A stretch of 64,000 bases of DNA from Bacillus sp. SB49 (GTDB lineage: Bacteria > Bacillota > Bacilli > Bacillales > Halobacillaceae): contig NZ_CP048117.1 in NCBI RefSeq assembly GCF_000469135.2, forward strand, positions 1,463,501 through 1,527,500. The letters run 5' to 3'. Below are positions 21,359 to 29,913 of this stretch, piece after piece. Within the stretch, counting starts at the first letter, position 1, and every line of letters starts with the position of its first letter. The notes under the pieces were generated by a model. It was not told the origin of the DNA. It searched no databases and saw nothing but the letters and a program-made list of their open reading frames with translations. The position numbers and the translations under genes were made by a program.

Positions 21359-22987
21359 ATGTTTATGAACGAACACGTGAGAATAAGGGACGTCGATGCG
21401 GCAACGAATGAGAAAGTGATTTTGAAGGGAGCGGCTGCGACCTGTCATAAGGGAGACGTCATCGGCATCATCGGGCCGAACGGCTGCGGGAAGTCGACGC
21501 TGCTCCGCTTGATTTCGGGAGGTTTGAATCCAGACAGAGGGCGGATAGAAATCTTAGGCCGTTCCGTGAGGCTGCTTGAACAAGAGGTGGAGACTTTTCC
21601 AACGGAACCAAAGCTGCCGGAGGAGAAGCGGCTGCGTAATAAGTGGCAGGTTCCAGACGGTACGTTCACTTCTCTCAGCGGCGGAGAAAAGTTGAAAGCG
21701 CGACTGGCCCGGGCTTTCGCTCAAGGATCTGATCTACTCTTGTTGGATGAGCCGACAAATCACTTGGATGAAGCCGGTATGGAAGCGCTCCTTCAGGAAG
21801 TGAAGCGCTACAAGGGCACGATTCTGCTTGTTTCCCACGACCGTCGTTTTCTCGATGAAGCTGTTTCGAAAATCTGGTCGATCGAGAACAAAGGGATTGT
21901 CGAGAACGTCGGGAACTATTCGGCGTACATGGAGGTCCGGGAACAGCGGAAACGGACGGAGCAGCGGGCGGTCGCGAAACAACAGAAGATGGTCGAGCAG
22001 ATCGAAGGCCAGATGAAGGAACTGGCATCGTGGTCGAAGAAAGCGCACGATGCCTCCACAAAGAAGGAAGGCTACAAAGAGTACTACCGGAAAAAGGCCA
22101 AGCGGACGGATAAACAGGTGAAATCGAAACAGAAGCGTTTGGAGAAAGAACTGGATAAGCATACGATCGACCGGTTGGAGGAGGAGAAAGACATCCGATT
22201 CTCCTTAAAGACGAAAGATAAAACGGGAAGACGTTTCGTGGAAGCGAAAGGGTTGACGAAGCGGTTCGGTGACCGGATATTGTTTGAGGATGTCCACTTT
22301 ACCATTCAGCACGGGGAAAAAATCGGGCTCGCAGGGCCAAATGGCAGCGGGAAGACGACACTGTTGAACATCATCCTTGGCAGGGAGACAGCAGAAGGAG
22401 ACGTGTGGATTTCGCCGGCTGCCAACGTCGGTGTTCTTACCCAGCAGGTTTTCGATTTACCATTGGACGAAACTCCCGCCCGCTACTTTTATCAGGAATC
22501 GTTTGAAGCGAGAGGGAAAGTGCGGACGTTGATGGATCAATTGGGCTTCACGGATGATCAGTGGAAAGAGAAGTTCAAGGATATGAGTATGGGGGAGCGT
22601 GTAAAGTGCAAACTGATGGTTCACTTACTGGATGGGAAAGATGTGCTCATCCTTGATGAACCGACGAACCACCTGGACCTCCCCTCCAGAGAACAGCTGG
22701 AGAAGACGCTCGCTCTTTATGAAGGGACGCTGGTCGTCGTATCCCACGACCGCTATTTCATGGAGAAGACGACTGACACAACATGGTCGTTGGCAGGCCG
22801 TAAGATCAGAAAGGGAACCAGGGTAAAACCCGTGGAGGAATCAGAAGCGATGCGGATGCGTCTGGAAACGGAACGGCAGGAAGTGCTCGGGAAATTGAGC
22901 TTCCTCCTGCCGGGTGATGATGCGTATCAGGAACTGGACGCTAAGTTCAAGGAACTGACACGATTGATCCATCAACAGGAAAAATAA
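21359..22987 (+). CDS. ABC-F ribosome-protection ATPase, VmlR-like
   Basis: A soluble ABC-F protein with two ATPase cassettes and no membrane part. Walker A motifs are GPNGCGKST (near residue 40) and GPNGSGKTT (near 328). Signature motifs are LSGGEKLKAR and MSMGERVKCK, each followed by DEPTNHLD. A long, charged interdomain linker (about residues 195-275, WSKKAHDASTKKEGYKEYYRK) is like those of VmlR and other target-protection factors that free the ribosome from lincosamides, pleuromutilins and streptogramin A. The actual drug range is not visible. The ATG at 21359 follows GAGAGG. The same frame stays open upstream to 21179 through the attenuator, which I treat as chance. Length is 542 residues. 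Confidence 0.85.
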   Translation: MFMNEHVRIRDVDAATNEKVILKGAAATCHKGDVIGIIGPNGCGKSTLLRLISGGLNPDRGRIEILGRSVRLLEQEVETFPTEPKLPEEKRLRNKWQVPDGTFTSLSGGEKLKARLARAFAQGSDLLLLDEPTNHLDEAGMEALLQEVKRYKGTILLVSHDRRFLDEAVSKIWSIENKGIVENVGNYSAYMEVREQRKRTEQRAVAKQQKMVEQIEGQMKELASWSKKAHDASTKKEGYKEYYRKKAKRTDKQVKSKQKRLEKELDKHTIDRLEEEKDIRFSLKTKDKTGRRFVEAKGLTKRFGDRILFEDVHFTIQHGEKIGLAGPNGSGKTTLLNIILGRETAEGDVWISPAANVGVLTQQVFDLPLDETPARYFYQESFEARGKVRTLMDQLGFTDDQWKEKFKDMSMGERVKCKLMVHLLDGKDVLILDEPTNHLDLPSREQLEKTLALYEGTLVVVSHDRYFMEKTTDTTWSLAGRKIRKGTRVKPVEESEAMRMRLETERQEVLGKLSFLLPGDDAYQELDAKFKELTRLIHQQEK

Positions 22988-23016
22988 AGGGAAGGGCGGA
23001 GAGCCCTTCCCTTTTT
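22986..23016. terminator. Bidirectional terminator after the ABC-F gene
   Basis: AAAGGGAAGGGC and GCCCTTCCCTTT 12-bp stem with TTTTT, between two convergent genes. Confidence 0.92.
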
Positions 23017-23023
23017 CGTAATC

Positions 23024-23275
23024 TTATTTCCTTAGAGTTGCCAAGATGGTCGCGGGGGATGTCGTAAACAGGATGTAGGTTTCCTTTGTCGTCTTCATAA
23101 CGATTCTATCTGTCGTGGCAGATGGGAAACCGATGCGCACCGCGTCGGCGGGTCCTCCGCCGTACGTTTCATCCTGATAGATGTCAAGAATGTCTTCAGC
23201 AGGTATGTCCACCTTGAAAAACTGCCAGCGGATTTTGATGGTCCTTCCTGTATGTTTCACACGTACTTCGAACAT
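23024..23275 (-). CDS. SunI/YnzG-family protein
   Basis: An 83-residue protein starting MFEVRVKHTGRTIKIRWQFF, with a PH-like beta-sandwich pattern and the segment IYQDETYGGGPADAVRIG. This resembles the Bacillus SunI/YnzG family as I remember it. SunI itself protects against the lantibiotic-like peptide sublancin, while most homologues have no assigned role. Unlike SunI, this one shows no clear membrane anchor. AAAGGAGG precedes the ATG. No bacteriocin biosynthesis gene is nearby, so an immunity role is not supported by context. Confidence 0.6.
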   Translation of the reverse strand: MFEVRVKHTGRTIKIRWQFFKVDIPAEDILDIYQDETYGGGPADAVRIGFPSATTDRIVMKTTKETYILFTTSPATILATLRK

Positions 23276-23481
23276 GTCCTGCCTCCTTTTTCATAAACGG
23301 ACTTCGCTCCTCTTTACGATGGTAGGAACGATTTCGTTTCAGAAGAATTCGGGTCTGTTTAGGAAAGCATCAATTTAATGGAAAATAGCGCTGCCGAATG
23401 ACACGGTCCAAATCGTCAGAAAATGATAGCTGGGGATGCGGTTTTGTGGCATGATGGATAAAAAGTAGAGGAGAGATAGGA

Positions 23482-24204
23482 ATGGCTTTGTCTAAAAGAT
23501 TGGAGCCGCTTGAGGCTGTGAAACGGATAATAGACGAGAGGTTCCCCGCCTGTGATGCGGCGATCGTTGCCGGGAGTGTCATCCGAGGGGAAGGGACGGC
23601 GACGTCGGACCTTGATATCGTCCTGTTTGAGCGGGAAAGACAGGCCTCTTATCGCACATCCTTCTTTGCATACGGATGGCCGATGGAAGTGTTCGTGCAC
23701 AGCTTCCATTCTTATGAAAATTATTTCGAAAGCGACAGGGAAAGAGGACAGCCGAGCCTGCAGCAAATGGTTTCGGAAGGGACGATCGTGCGGGATGCCC
23801 CTGAACTAAAACGTATAAGGGAAGAAGCGAAACAGGTGCTCTTGGAAGGACCGGACCTGTGGAGTGAATCGGTAATCAGGGAGAAGCGATATTTTATTAC
23901 CGATCTGCTGGAAGACTTCATAGGGTGTTCCTCCAGGGACGAAGGAATATTCATTGCCGGATCCCTGGCAGAGCGGACGGGAGATTTTATTTTACGGACG
24001 AATAAGTGCTGGAGCGGGTCTTCCAAGTGGCTGCTGAGGGCTCTTAAGAGACATGACCCAACCATAGCTGGACAATTTAGTGACGCCTTTCACCGCTATT
24101 ATCGGAATGGAGAAAAAGAATCAGTCATTCAATTGGTGGATGAAGCGATGGTTCCGCACGGCGGAAGGTTGTTCGAAGGCTTTTCGATTGGGAAAGACAC
24201 ATGA
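23482..24204 (+). CDS. Nucleotidyltransferase-domain protein
   Basis: A 240-residue protein with a minimal nucleotidyltransferase core: AAIVAGSVIRGEGTATSDLD, with the GS motif and the catalytic Asp pair in SDLDIV. MEVFVHS follows where a third acidic residue is expected. The C-terminal half is helical (about residues 110-240). The N-terminal part resembles kanamycin nucleotidyltransferase-like proteins, but the substrate cannot be inferred. AGAGGAGAG precedes the ATG. It is a single-gene unit ended by the terminator at 24221. Confidence 0.7.
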   Translation: MALSKRLEPLEAVKRIIDERFPACDAAIVAGSVIRGEGTATSDLDIVLFERERQASYRTSFFAYGWPMEVFVHSFHSYENYFESDRERGQPSLQQMVSEGTIVRDAPELKRIREEAKQVLLEGPDLWSESVIREKRYFITDLLEDFIGCSSRDEGIFIAGSLAERTGDFILRTNKCWSGSSKWLLRALKRHDPTIAGQFSDAFHRYYRNGEKESVIQLVDEAMVPHGGRLFEGFSIGKDT

Positions 24205-24220
24205 ATAGGATAAGAATGGA

Positions 24221-24252
24221 GACAGCAGGGAATGATCACTGGTGTCTTTTTT
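24221..24252 (+). terminator. Terminator after the 23482 gene
   Basis: GACAGCAG and CTGGTGTC form an imperfect stem followed by six T residues. Confidence 0.7.
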
Positions 24253-24264
24253 GTGTAAAATATT

Positions 24265-24293
24265 TTGAAAATTATAACAAATTATCGTATGAT
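24265..24293 (+). promoter_or_regulatory. SigA promoter of the amidase gene
   Basis: TTGAAA (24265-24270), a 17-bp spacer and TATGAT (24288-24293). It leaves a leader of about 130 nt before the ATG, in which I recognise no riboswitch. Confidence 0.65.
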
Positions 24294-24429
24294 AGAGTTT
24301 ACCTTCTTATTCGATTGGAAGGAAGTGGTTATCTCAGTCGCTGTTCACTATAGTGGGAACGATTTCAGTAAGTCTGATGGAAAGCCTTTCGGGAGGACAA
24401 ACCATAAAATTAAAAGGTGGAGATGGGAT

Positions 24430-25932
24430 ATGAGTTTTCAAATCGAGGAAGCTACGATTGCATCGATCCATACAGCCATGATGAACAAGGAATTGACGTG
24501 CAGGGAGCTTGTCGAGATGTATGTGCAGCGAATTCACGATTATGACCAGAACGGCCCGGAAATCAACGCCATAGTCGACGTGAACATGAAGGTGATGGAG
24601 GAAGCTGATGAACTCGACACCTACCTTGCCGCTGCCGGTAAATTGAAGGGGCCGCTGCACGGGATCCCCATTCTCGTCAAAGACCAGGTTGATACCAAAG
24701 GCATCCGCACGACCTATGGATCTGAAGTGTTCGATGAGCATATCCCTGATGAGGATGCCGAGATTATTAAGAAGCTGAAGCAGGACGGGGCTATTGTATT
24801 GGCGAAAACCCTGCTGCCTGATTTCGCCGCTTCCTTCTTCGCTTGTTCTTCCTCCGGCGGGGAAACGAAGAACCCGTATGCACTGGACAGGGATGCGGGT
24901 GGGTCGAGCAGCGGCAGTGCCGCCGGTGTTGCCGCGAATTTCGGGGCGGTAGCGATAGGGGAAGACACGGCGGGATCGATTCGTCTTCCTGCTTCCTTCA
25001 ATAATATATTCGGTGTACGCGTAACGACAGGACTGATCAGCCGTCATGGATTATCGTCCCTGGTCCACTTCCAAGATACACCCGGGCCGATGACGCGGAC
25101 GGTAAAAGATGCCGCCATCCTGCTCGATACAATGGTCGGGTATGATCCGAAAGATCCCTACACCACTGCTGTTCTTCAGGCAAAAGATGCAGGTACCTAC
25201 ACCGAGCAGCTATCGGCGGAAGGATTGAACGGAGCCCGAATTGGAATATTACGGGAAGCGTTTGGGCCGGAAGGAAACCCGGATTGTGCGGCAGTAAACG
25301 AAGTAGCAGTCGCTGCCATTGCTGCTATGGAAGAAAACGGAGCGGAAGTGATTGATTCTGTATCCATCCCTGATTTGGAGAAGTATACGATGGAAACGGC
25401 ACTGTATCATATTCAGTCCAAATATGATATTAATCAATTTTTGGAGACGAAAGGCGAAGTTACTTTGGAGGAGATTTATGAAAAAGGTCAATATCACCGG
25501 CTGCTTGATTTATTCCATGCGGTCATGACAGGGCCGGATCGTCCTGAAGAAAATCCGCTGTATTATAAGCAGCGTCACTTACAGGAAGTTTTCAGGCGAG
25601 AGATCGAGAACGTGCTCGCTCTTCATGATTTGGATGCGCTTGCTTTCCCGGATGTCCAAGTACTACCGCCGACGAGAGATGAGTTGTACAGTGGCAAGTG
25701 GATGAAAGAAATATTCCCTACCAACACCCTCATTTCCTCTCAGACCGGTCTTCCATCCTTGTCTATGCCAGCTGGTTTCACACAGGACGGCATTCCTGTA
25801 GGCATCCAACTTCTGGGACGGTCCTACGATGAAGCTACGTTATTAACGCTCGCCTATGGGTATGAACAAAAAGTCAGACCGAGGAAATCTCCGGCACTGG
25901 ATCTTGTTTCTATGGATGAAAAGCAGGTATAA
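24430..25932 (+). CDS. Amidase-signature hydrolase
   Basis: A 500-residue amidase-signature enzyme that cleaves a carboxamide or peptide-type bond in the cytoplasm. The Ser-cisSer-Lys triad is visible: Lys in ILVKDQVDTKG (near residue 83) and the serines in GGSSSGSAAGVAANFG plus GEDTAGSIRLPA. It is of the stand-alone amidase type rather than GatA, since no gatB or gatC is near. The ATG at 24430 is favoured by GGTGGAGATGGG just upstream. A frame running back to 24265 crosses the promoter. A possible substrate link to the AraC and monooxygenase genes downstream is unproven. Confidence 0.85.
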   Translation: MSFQIEEATIASIHTAMMNKELTCRELVEMYVQRIHDYDQNGPEINAIVDVNMKVMEEADELDTYLAAAGKLKGPLHGIPILVKDQVDTKGIRTTYGSEVFDEHIPDEDAEIIKKLKQDGAIVLAKTLLPDFAASFFACSSSGGETKNPYALDRDAGGSSSGSAAGVAANFGAVAIGEDTAGSIRLPASFNNIFGVRVTTGLISRHGLSSLVHFQDTPGPMTRTVKDAAILLDTMVGYDPKDPYTTAVLQAKDAGTYTEQLSAEGLNGARIGILREAFGPEGNPDCAAVNEVAVAAIAAMEENGAEVIDSVSIPDLEKYTMETALYHIQSKYDINQFLETKGEVTLEEIYEKGQYHRLLDLFHAVMTGPDRPEENPLYYKQRHLQEVFRREIENVLALHDLDALAFPDVQVLPPTRDELYSGKWMKEIFPTNTLISSQTGLPSLSMPAGFTQDGIPVGIQLLGRSYDEATLLTLAYGYEQKVRPRKSPALDLVSMDEKQV

Positions 25933-25947
25933 AGCCTGCTTTTTTTG
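25919..25947 (+). terminator. Terminator of the amidase gene
   Basis: AAAAGCAGG and CCTGCTTTT, with the stop codon inside the loop, followed by T residues. Confidence 0.88.
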
Positions 25948-26081
25948 TTTTCAGAATGAATTCGTTTACCAATCTGCTTTCGTTCCCCCCCTTTCCTGCC
26001 CTCCTGATTGTTTGGACATATTACTTACATAGAAGCCGGGATGTTTTTATAATGGAGGTTTAAAGGTTTAGGAGGGGTAAG

Positions 26082-27020
26082 ATGGAGTACCCGTACGAGC
26101 AGGTGATGATGGAAAGAGAAACACAAATTTTCATGCTTATGCCTTCCGTGGAATACATATCGATGCATTGGCATGATCGACTGGAACTAATATTGGTGTT
26201 GGATGGGAACGTGCGTCTTACCGTCGAGAAGGATGTCTACGATTTGCAGGCGCTTGACCTGGTAGTTGTCAACGCTGATGAAATCCATGGAGTAGAAGCA
26301 CGAGGACATAACCGCCTGATCATTATGCAGATACCTGAGAAATTCTTGGAATCTGTGGACCCGGACGCTGCAAAGGAATGTTTTATGCGGTTCCTTTCAG
26401 CAGAAGGGGATGTAACGAGCGCGGACAAAATAAGAAAGAGAATGATTGAAATGTTGATTCTGGCTGATAAGAATAAACCGTTTGATCATATTAAGATTCA
26501 TTCCTTATGTTTGGACATACTCTACCTATTGTTGAAGGGTTTCAGGACGTCATCGAATAGAGGATGCTTCCGGAAAAAGAAAAACGACCGTTCACGTCTT
26601 AACCGTATGATTCAATATATCCAGAACCACTTTTCCTATCCGATTACATTAGCAGATCTTGCGAAACAGGAAGGGCTGAGCCGGTCTTACGTGTCCAGAT
26701 ATTTTCGCAAGCACATGGGGATATCATTCATGTCCTATTTGAAGGGAGTGCGCTTGGAACATGCATTGCGCATGCTGATCGGGTCGGATTGGTCTATCAC
26801 AGATATTGCACTCCAATCCGGTTTCTCGAATCTGACCACTTTCCATAATCTGTTCAAAACTACCTTCCATAAAACTCCCCACCAATATCGTAAACAAGCC
26901 CGGTCACATCAACCTCCGAAGGTTCAACAAAGCGGTGGCCGGATGTACCATTATGAGGAACAGGTGGATATAAACGTATTGGAAAAGGTATATGCACAAC
27001 TGGCAAATGACAAGGATTGA
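26082..27020 (+). CDS. AraC-family transcriptional regulator
   Basis: A 312-residue regulator with an N-terminal cupin-type sensor (about residues 20-110, HWHDRLELILVLDGNVRLTV) and a C-terminal double helix-turn-helix (about 185-285). The latter includes LADLAKQEGLSRSYVSRYFR and the signature ITDIALQSGFSNLTTFHNLF. An extra 30-residue tail follows. The ribosome site GGAGGGG precedes the ATG, and TATAAT at 26048-26053 with a weak -35 could be its promoter. It lies between the amidase and the FAD monooxygenase, and regulation of the latter is the simplest inference. Confidence 0.87.
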   Translation: MEYPYEQVMMERETQIFMLMPSVEYISMHWHDRLELILVLDGNVRLTVEKDVYDLQALDLVVVNADEIHGVEARGHNRLIIMQIPEKFLESVDPDAAKECFMRFLSAEGDVTSADKIRKRMIEMLILADKNKPFDHIKIHSLCLDILYLLLKGFRTSSNRGCFRKKKNDRSRLNRMIQYIQNHFSYPITLADLAKQEGLSRSYVSRYFRKHMGISFMSYLKGVRLEHALRMLIGSDWSITDIALQSGFSNLTTFHNLFKTTFHKTPHQYRKQARSHQPPKVQQSGGRMYHYEEQVDINVLEKVYAQLANDKD

Positions 27021-27116
27021 TAGGGTTTATGTCACAAAACGGGATGTTTCCACAAGAGGTCCAGTATACAATGTAGAAGGTGTTCAAACGAAGATTAGTA
27101 GGAAGAAGGTCATTCT

Positions 27117-28253
27117 ATGTCACAATTACCAATTACGCGTGTTCTTATAGTCGGCGGAGGCATCGGTGGACTGTCGACGGCCATCGCCCTCGGAAAACTG
27201 GGGATAAAAACAGAAATAGTCGAAGTGAAACAAGATTGGCAGGTGTATGGAGTCGGTATTTTCCAGCCGCCGAATGCACTCCGTGCGTTAAATGAATTAA
27301 ATGTAGCGAAACGGTGTCTGGAAGAAGGTTATTCATTTGAAGGAATGGCCTACTGCGATGCGGAAGGAAACCGATTCGCAGAACCGGAATCTCCTAAAAT
27401 TGCAGGGTACCCCGGTCTGAATGTCATCTCCAGAAAAAAACTCCATGATCTTCTTCTTGAAGAGGCATTGTCTTACGACACGACAATGCGAATGGGGACA
27501 ACAGTTGAATCTTTCAACCATATAGAGCAAGGGGTATCCGTACAGCTTACGGACGGGACTGTACAAACATATGATCTCGTCATTGGCGCAGACGGAGCGA
27601 ATTCCAGAATGAGAGACTTGTTATTCGGATCGATCGAAAAGTCTTACGTCGGTCAGGCTGTATGGAGATACAAACTGCCTCGATTGGAAGGTGTGGAAAC
27701 GAGTATCCTGTATTATGGTGAAAAGGCAAAAGCCGGCTTGGTTCCAATGTCGGAACAGGAAATGTACCTGTTACTAACGACGTCTGAACCAGGGAATCCG
27801 AGAATGCCGGAAGATCGCCTTCATGAGTTATTATTGGACAGGATCGATGGTTTCGGTGGACAAGTGGCTGCCATCAAGCCATGGATTACCGATCCTGATG
27901 CTGTCGTTTACCGTCCAATCTTTGATCATATGTTGCAAAGTCCGTGGTATGAAGGCTCTGTCCTATTAATAGGAGATGCTGCTCACTGTACGACTCCTCA
28001 TCTTGGTCAAGGGGCAGCGCTCGCAGTCGAGGATGCCGTCGTCTTAGCGGAGTTGATCAAGGAGCATGAGGATGTTCATACCATCATGCAGGCGTTTATG
28101 AATCGCAGGTATGATCGCTCGCGCTATCTTTTGGACCACTCGCACCAGCTGGCGGAGTGGGAATTGATGGAATGGGCGGGGACACTTCCAGAACATACGG
28201 ATGTGGCCGCTTATTCTTATGAAACGTTGAAGAAGATGAATGAAGCTATTTAA
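27117..28253 (+). CDS. FAD-dependent aromatic monooxygenase
   Basis: A 378-residue group A flavoprotein hydroxylase. It shows the N-terminal dinucleotide-binding motif VGGGIGGLSTAIALGKLG, the DLVIGADGANSRMR motif near residue 155, and the second FAD motif LLIGDAAHCTTPHLGQGAA near residue 285. These are the hallmarks of salicylate or hydroxybenzoate hydroxylase-type enzymes that use NAD(P)H and O2 on an aromatic ring. The exact substrate cannot be read. It follows the AraC regulator on the same strand, 96 nt downstream, and ends at its own terminator. Confidence 0.85.
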   Translation: MSQLPITRVLIVGGGIGGLSTAIALGKLGIKTEIVEVKQDWQVYGVGIFQPPNALRALNELNVAKRCLEEGYSFEGMAYCDAEGNRFAEPESPKIAGYPGLNVISRKKLHDLLLEEALSYDTTMRMGTTVESFNHIEQGVSVQLTDGTVQTYDLVIGADGANSRMRDLLFGSIEKSYVGQAVWRYKLPRLEGVETSILYYGEKAKAGLVPMSEQEMYLLLTTSEPGNPRMPEDRLHELLLDRIDGFGGQVAAIKPWITDPDAVVYRPIFDHMLQSPWYEGSVLLIGDAAHCTTPHLGQGAALAVEDAVVLAELIKEHEDVHTIMQAFMNRRYDRSRYLLDHSHQLAEWELMEWAGTLPEHTDVAAYSYETLKKMNEAI

Positions 28254-28259
28254 CTCTGC

Positions 28260-28302
28260 GCACCCCTGAAGCAGGCAGCCTCCTGGTTCAGGGGTGCTTT
28301 TA
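28260..28302 (+). terminator. Terminator of the monooxygenase gene
   Basis: GCACCCCTGAA and TTCAGGGGTGC form an 11-bp stem followed by TTTT. Confidence 0.88.
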
Positions 28303-28473
28303 TCTGCTCCCATTCCGTTCACGCTGTGTTATATTGAGAGTATCACAGTAGTGGATTTTTATGTAAATTCAAGGTGACGGCACTGATTATTTCGGCGAAA
28401 GCTATTATCTTCAACCGACCAATATCATAGGATGGTAGAAAGCCAATGATAATGGAGAGGCAGGGGGATCTGT

Positions 28474-28869
28474 TTGAAAAAGTATGTGTGGATCGGCATC
28501 GGGTTACTTGCGGCCGTTGGGTTAAGCTTATTCGGCTATTTTGCCGTCGCCGGATCCGAAGCGGAACCGGCACCTGTCAAATGGGAAGGGGAAGTGACGC
28601 AGGAAGAGAAGGAGAAGGTAGGGAAGGTGATCGATGACGTTCTACAAAAAGATTTTTCTGAGAATATTGAGTCGATCACATATCAGCCTGATCAGGAGGC
28701 GCTTGTCGTACAAACGACTTTTCAAAAGTCGGACGTGCAGGAAGCATTGGCATTCGATGAAGCGGTCCTTAAGAAAGCAGGAGACAAAAAGAAGGGGCGG
28801 TCGTATCAGCTCATTCTGAATTACGACAACGGCGTCCCTTTCTCGACAGCTGTCATCCATAAGGACTGA
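28474..28869 (+). CDS. Membrane-anchored hypothetical protein
   Basis: A 131-residue protein with a basic N-terminus (MKKYVWIGIG) and one hydrophobic segment at residues 5-26, followed by a hydrophilic domain. This suggests an N-terminal membrane anchor or uncleaved signal with the domain outside the cell. It starts with TTG at 28474 behind a GGGGGA site. There is no lipobox Cys. The family is not recognised. A DUF4440-like gene follows 16 nt after the stop, so the two are probably cotranscribed. The preceding 28303-28473 stretch shows no clear element. Confidence 0.6.
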   Translation: MKKYVWIGIGLLAAVGLSLFGYFAVAGSEAEPAPVKWEGEVTQEEKEKVGKVIDDVLQKDFSENIESITYQPDQEALVVQTTFQKSDVQEALAFDEAVLKKAGDKKKGRSYQLILNYDNGVPFSTAVIHKD

Positions 28870-28885
28870 GAAAAGGGGGAAGGGC

Positions 28886-29242
28886 ATGGAAACAGCTTTA
28901 GAAAAGCATTTGTATCAGCTGGAAACCAAACTGCTGGAGGGAGAGGTGCGGAAATCGGCCACATCTCTAAACGAGCTGCTGGCGGATGATTTCCTGGAAT
29001 TTTCGAGCACAGGAAAAGCGTACGGGAAAGAGCACGTTCTTAAGCGGCTCCCTGGTGAAGACGATCCCGGCTTCCTGCTTGATGATTTTCACTGCACGCC
29101 GCTTTCGCCGGAAAGCGCGATGACCTCTTTTCGTATATACATCCAAAAAACGGACAAACACTCCCTGCGGACCTCGGTATGGAAACGGACAGACGGGAAG
29201 TGGCAGATGACGTTCCATCAGGGGACAATGATCGGAGATTAG
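28886..29242 (+). CDS. DUF4440/SnoaL-like protein
   Basis: A 118-residue protein with an NTF2-like alpha+beta pattern: LLADDFLEFSSTGKAYGKE near residue 31 and SVWKRTDGKWQMTFHQGT at the end are typical of DUF4440 proteins. These are small cytoplasmic proteins, mostly without assigned function. A GGGGGAAGGG stretch precedes the ATG. It is closely spaced after the anchored protein gene and ends at a terminator. No catalytic role can be assigned. Confidence 0.72.
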   Translation: METALEKHLYQLETKLLEGEVRKSATSLNELLADDFLEFSSTGKAYGKEHVLKRLPGEDDPGFLLDDFHCTPLSPESAMTSFRIYIQKTDKHSLRTSVWKRTDGKWQMTFHQGTMIGD

Positions 29243-29247
29243 ATGTG

Positions 29248-29272
29248 CGCCTCTCTTTGGAGAGGCGTTTTA
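29248..29272 (+). terminator. Terminator after the DUF4440-like gene
   Basis: CGCCTCTC and GAGAGGCG stem with a TTTG loop, followed by TTTTAT. Confidence 0.82.
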
Positions 29273-29395
29273 TGCTATTGCCAGGGAGCATAGGGGAATT
29301 ACCCTAATGCTTCCTTTTTCTTTCAAACATAAGAAAAGGAATGGTTTAAAGCTTGGGACTGCATCATCGATCCCTCCCTGGCAGACTGCACGTGG

Positions 29396-29896
29396 TCAAA
29401 CATCATCGATGGACAACAGCTCTTTGTGGAGAATTTCCCCGGGTAGTCCGTCGATCGTCCCTTGATAAACAGAAACAAAACCTTGTTTCGTTAAGATTCT
29501 TTTCGAAGCGGTATTCTTCGGATCGATGACGGCCGTCAGTCTTTCGAGGCCTTGGTTTTCTGCCATGGTGATTAACCTTCCAGCTATCCTACTTCCGTAT
29601 CCGAGACCCCAGCAATCCGGCACGATCATATAACCGATTTCCGCTTCTTCTTGTTTTTCCACGCTGCGGGTTAAATGGGCAAGTCCGAGAAAGCCGCCGG
29701 ACGAATCGTACACTTTATACGAACCGAACGACGTCCCGTCGGCATTCCTCTTCAGCAGTTTGTCGAAGTTGCTCCGGGCTTCTTCTTCTGGTATGGCACG
29801 CTCGGTTATTTGAGCCATGACACGGACATCAGAAACAAGGCGGAAGTAGTCGGAGAAGTCCCCCTCTGTAAATTTCCCCATGCTTATCTCTTTCAT
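29396..29896 (-). CDS. GNAT-family N-acetyltransferase, RimJ-like
   Basis: A 166-residue acetyltransferase with the acetyl-CoA pyrophosphate loop in CWGLGYGSRIAGRLI and the motif B-like ending in NTASKRILTKQGFVSVYQG, a pattern shared with ribosomal-protein alanine acetyltransferases and their relatives. The ATG at 29896 is chosen because AGGAGGG lies 6 nt upstream. The longer frame to 29917 runs into the preceding gene. It follows the PfpI-type gene with a 17-nt gap and is probably cotranscribed with it. The substrate is unknown. Confidence 0.82.
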   Translation of the reverse strand: MKEISMGKFTEGDFSDYFRLVSDVRVMAQITERAIPEEEARSNFDKLLKRNADGTSFGSYKVYDSSGGFLGLAHLTRSVEKQEEAEIGYMIVPDCWGLGYGSRIAGRLITMAENQGLERLTAVIDPKNTASKRILTKQGFVSVYQGTIDGLPGEILHKELLSIDDV

Positions 29897-29913
29897 ATGT
29901 TCCCTCCTGATGA

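Noticed and set aside
24294-24429. Possible riboswitch in the amidase leader
   Set aside because: The 130-nt leader has no motif of the guanidine, purine, preQ1 or other classes I know, and no clear terminator.
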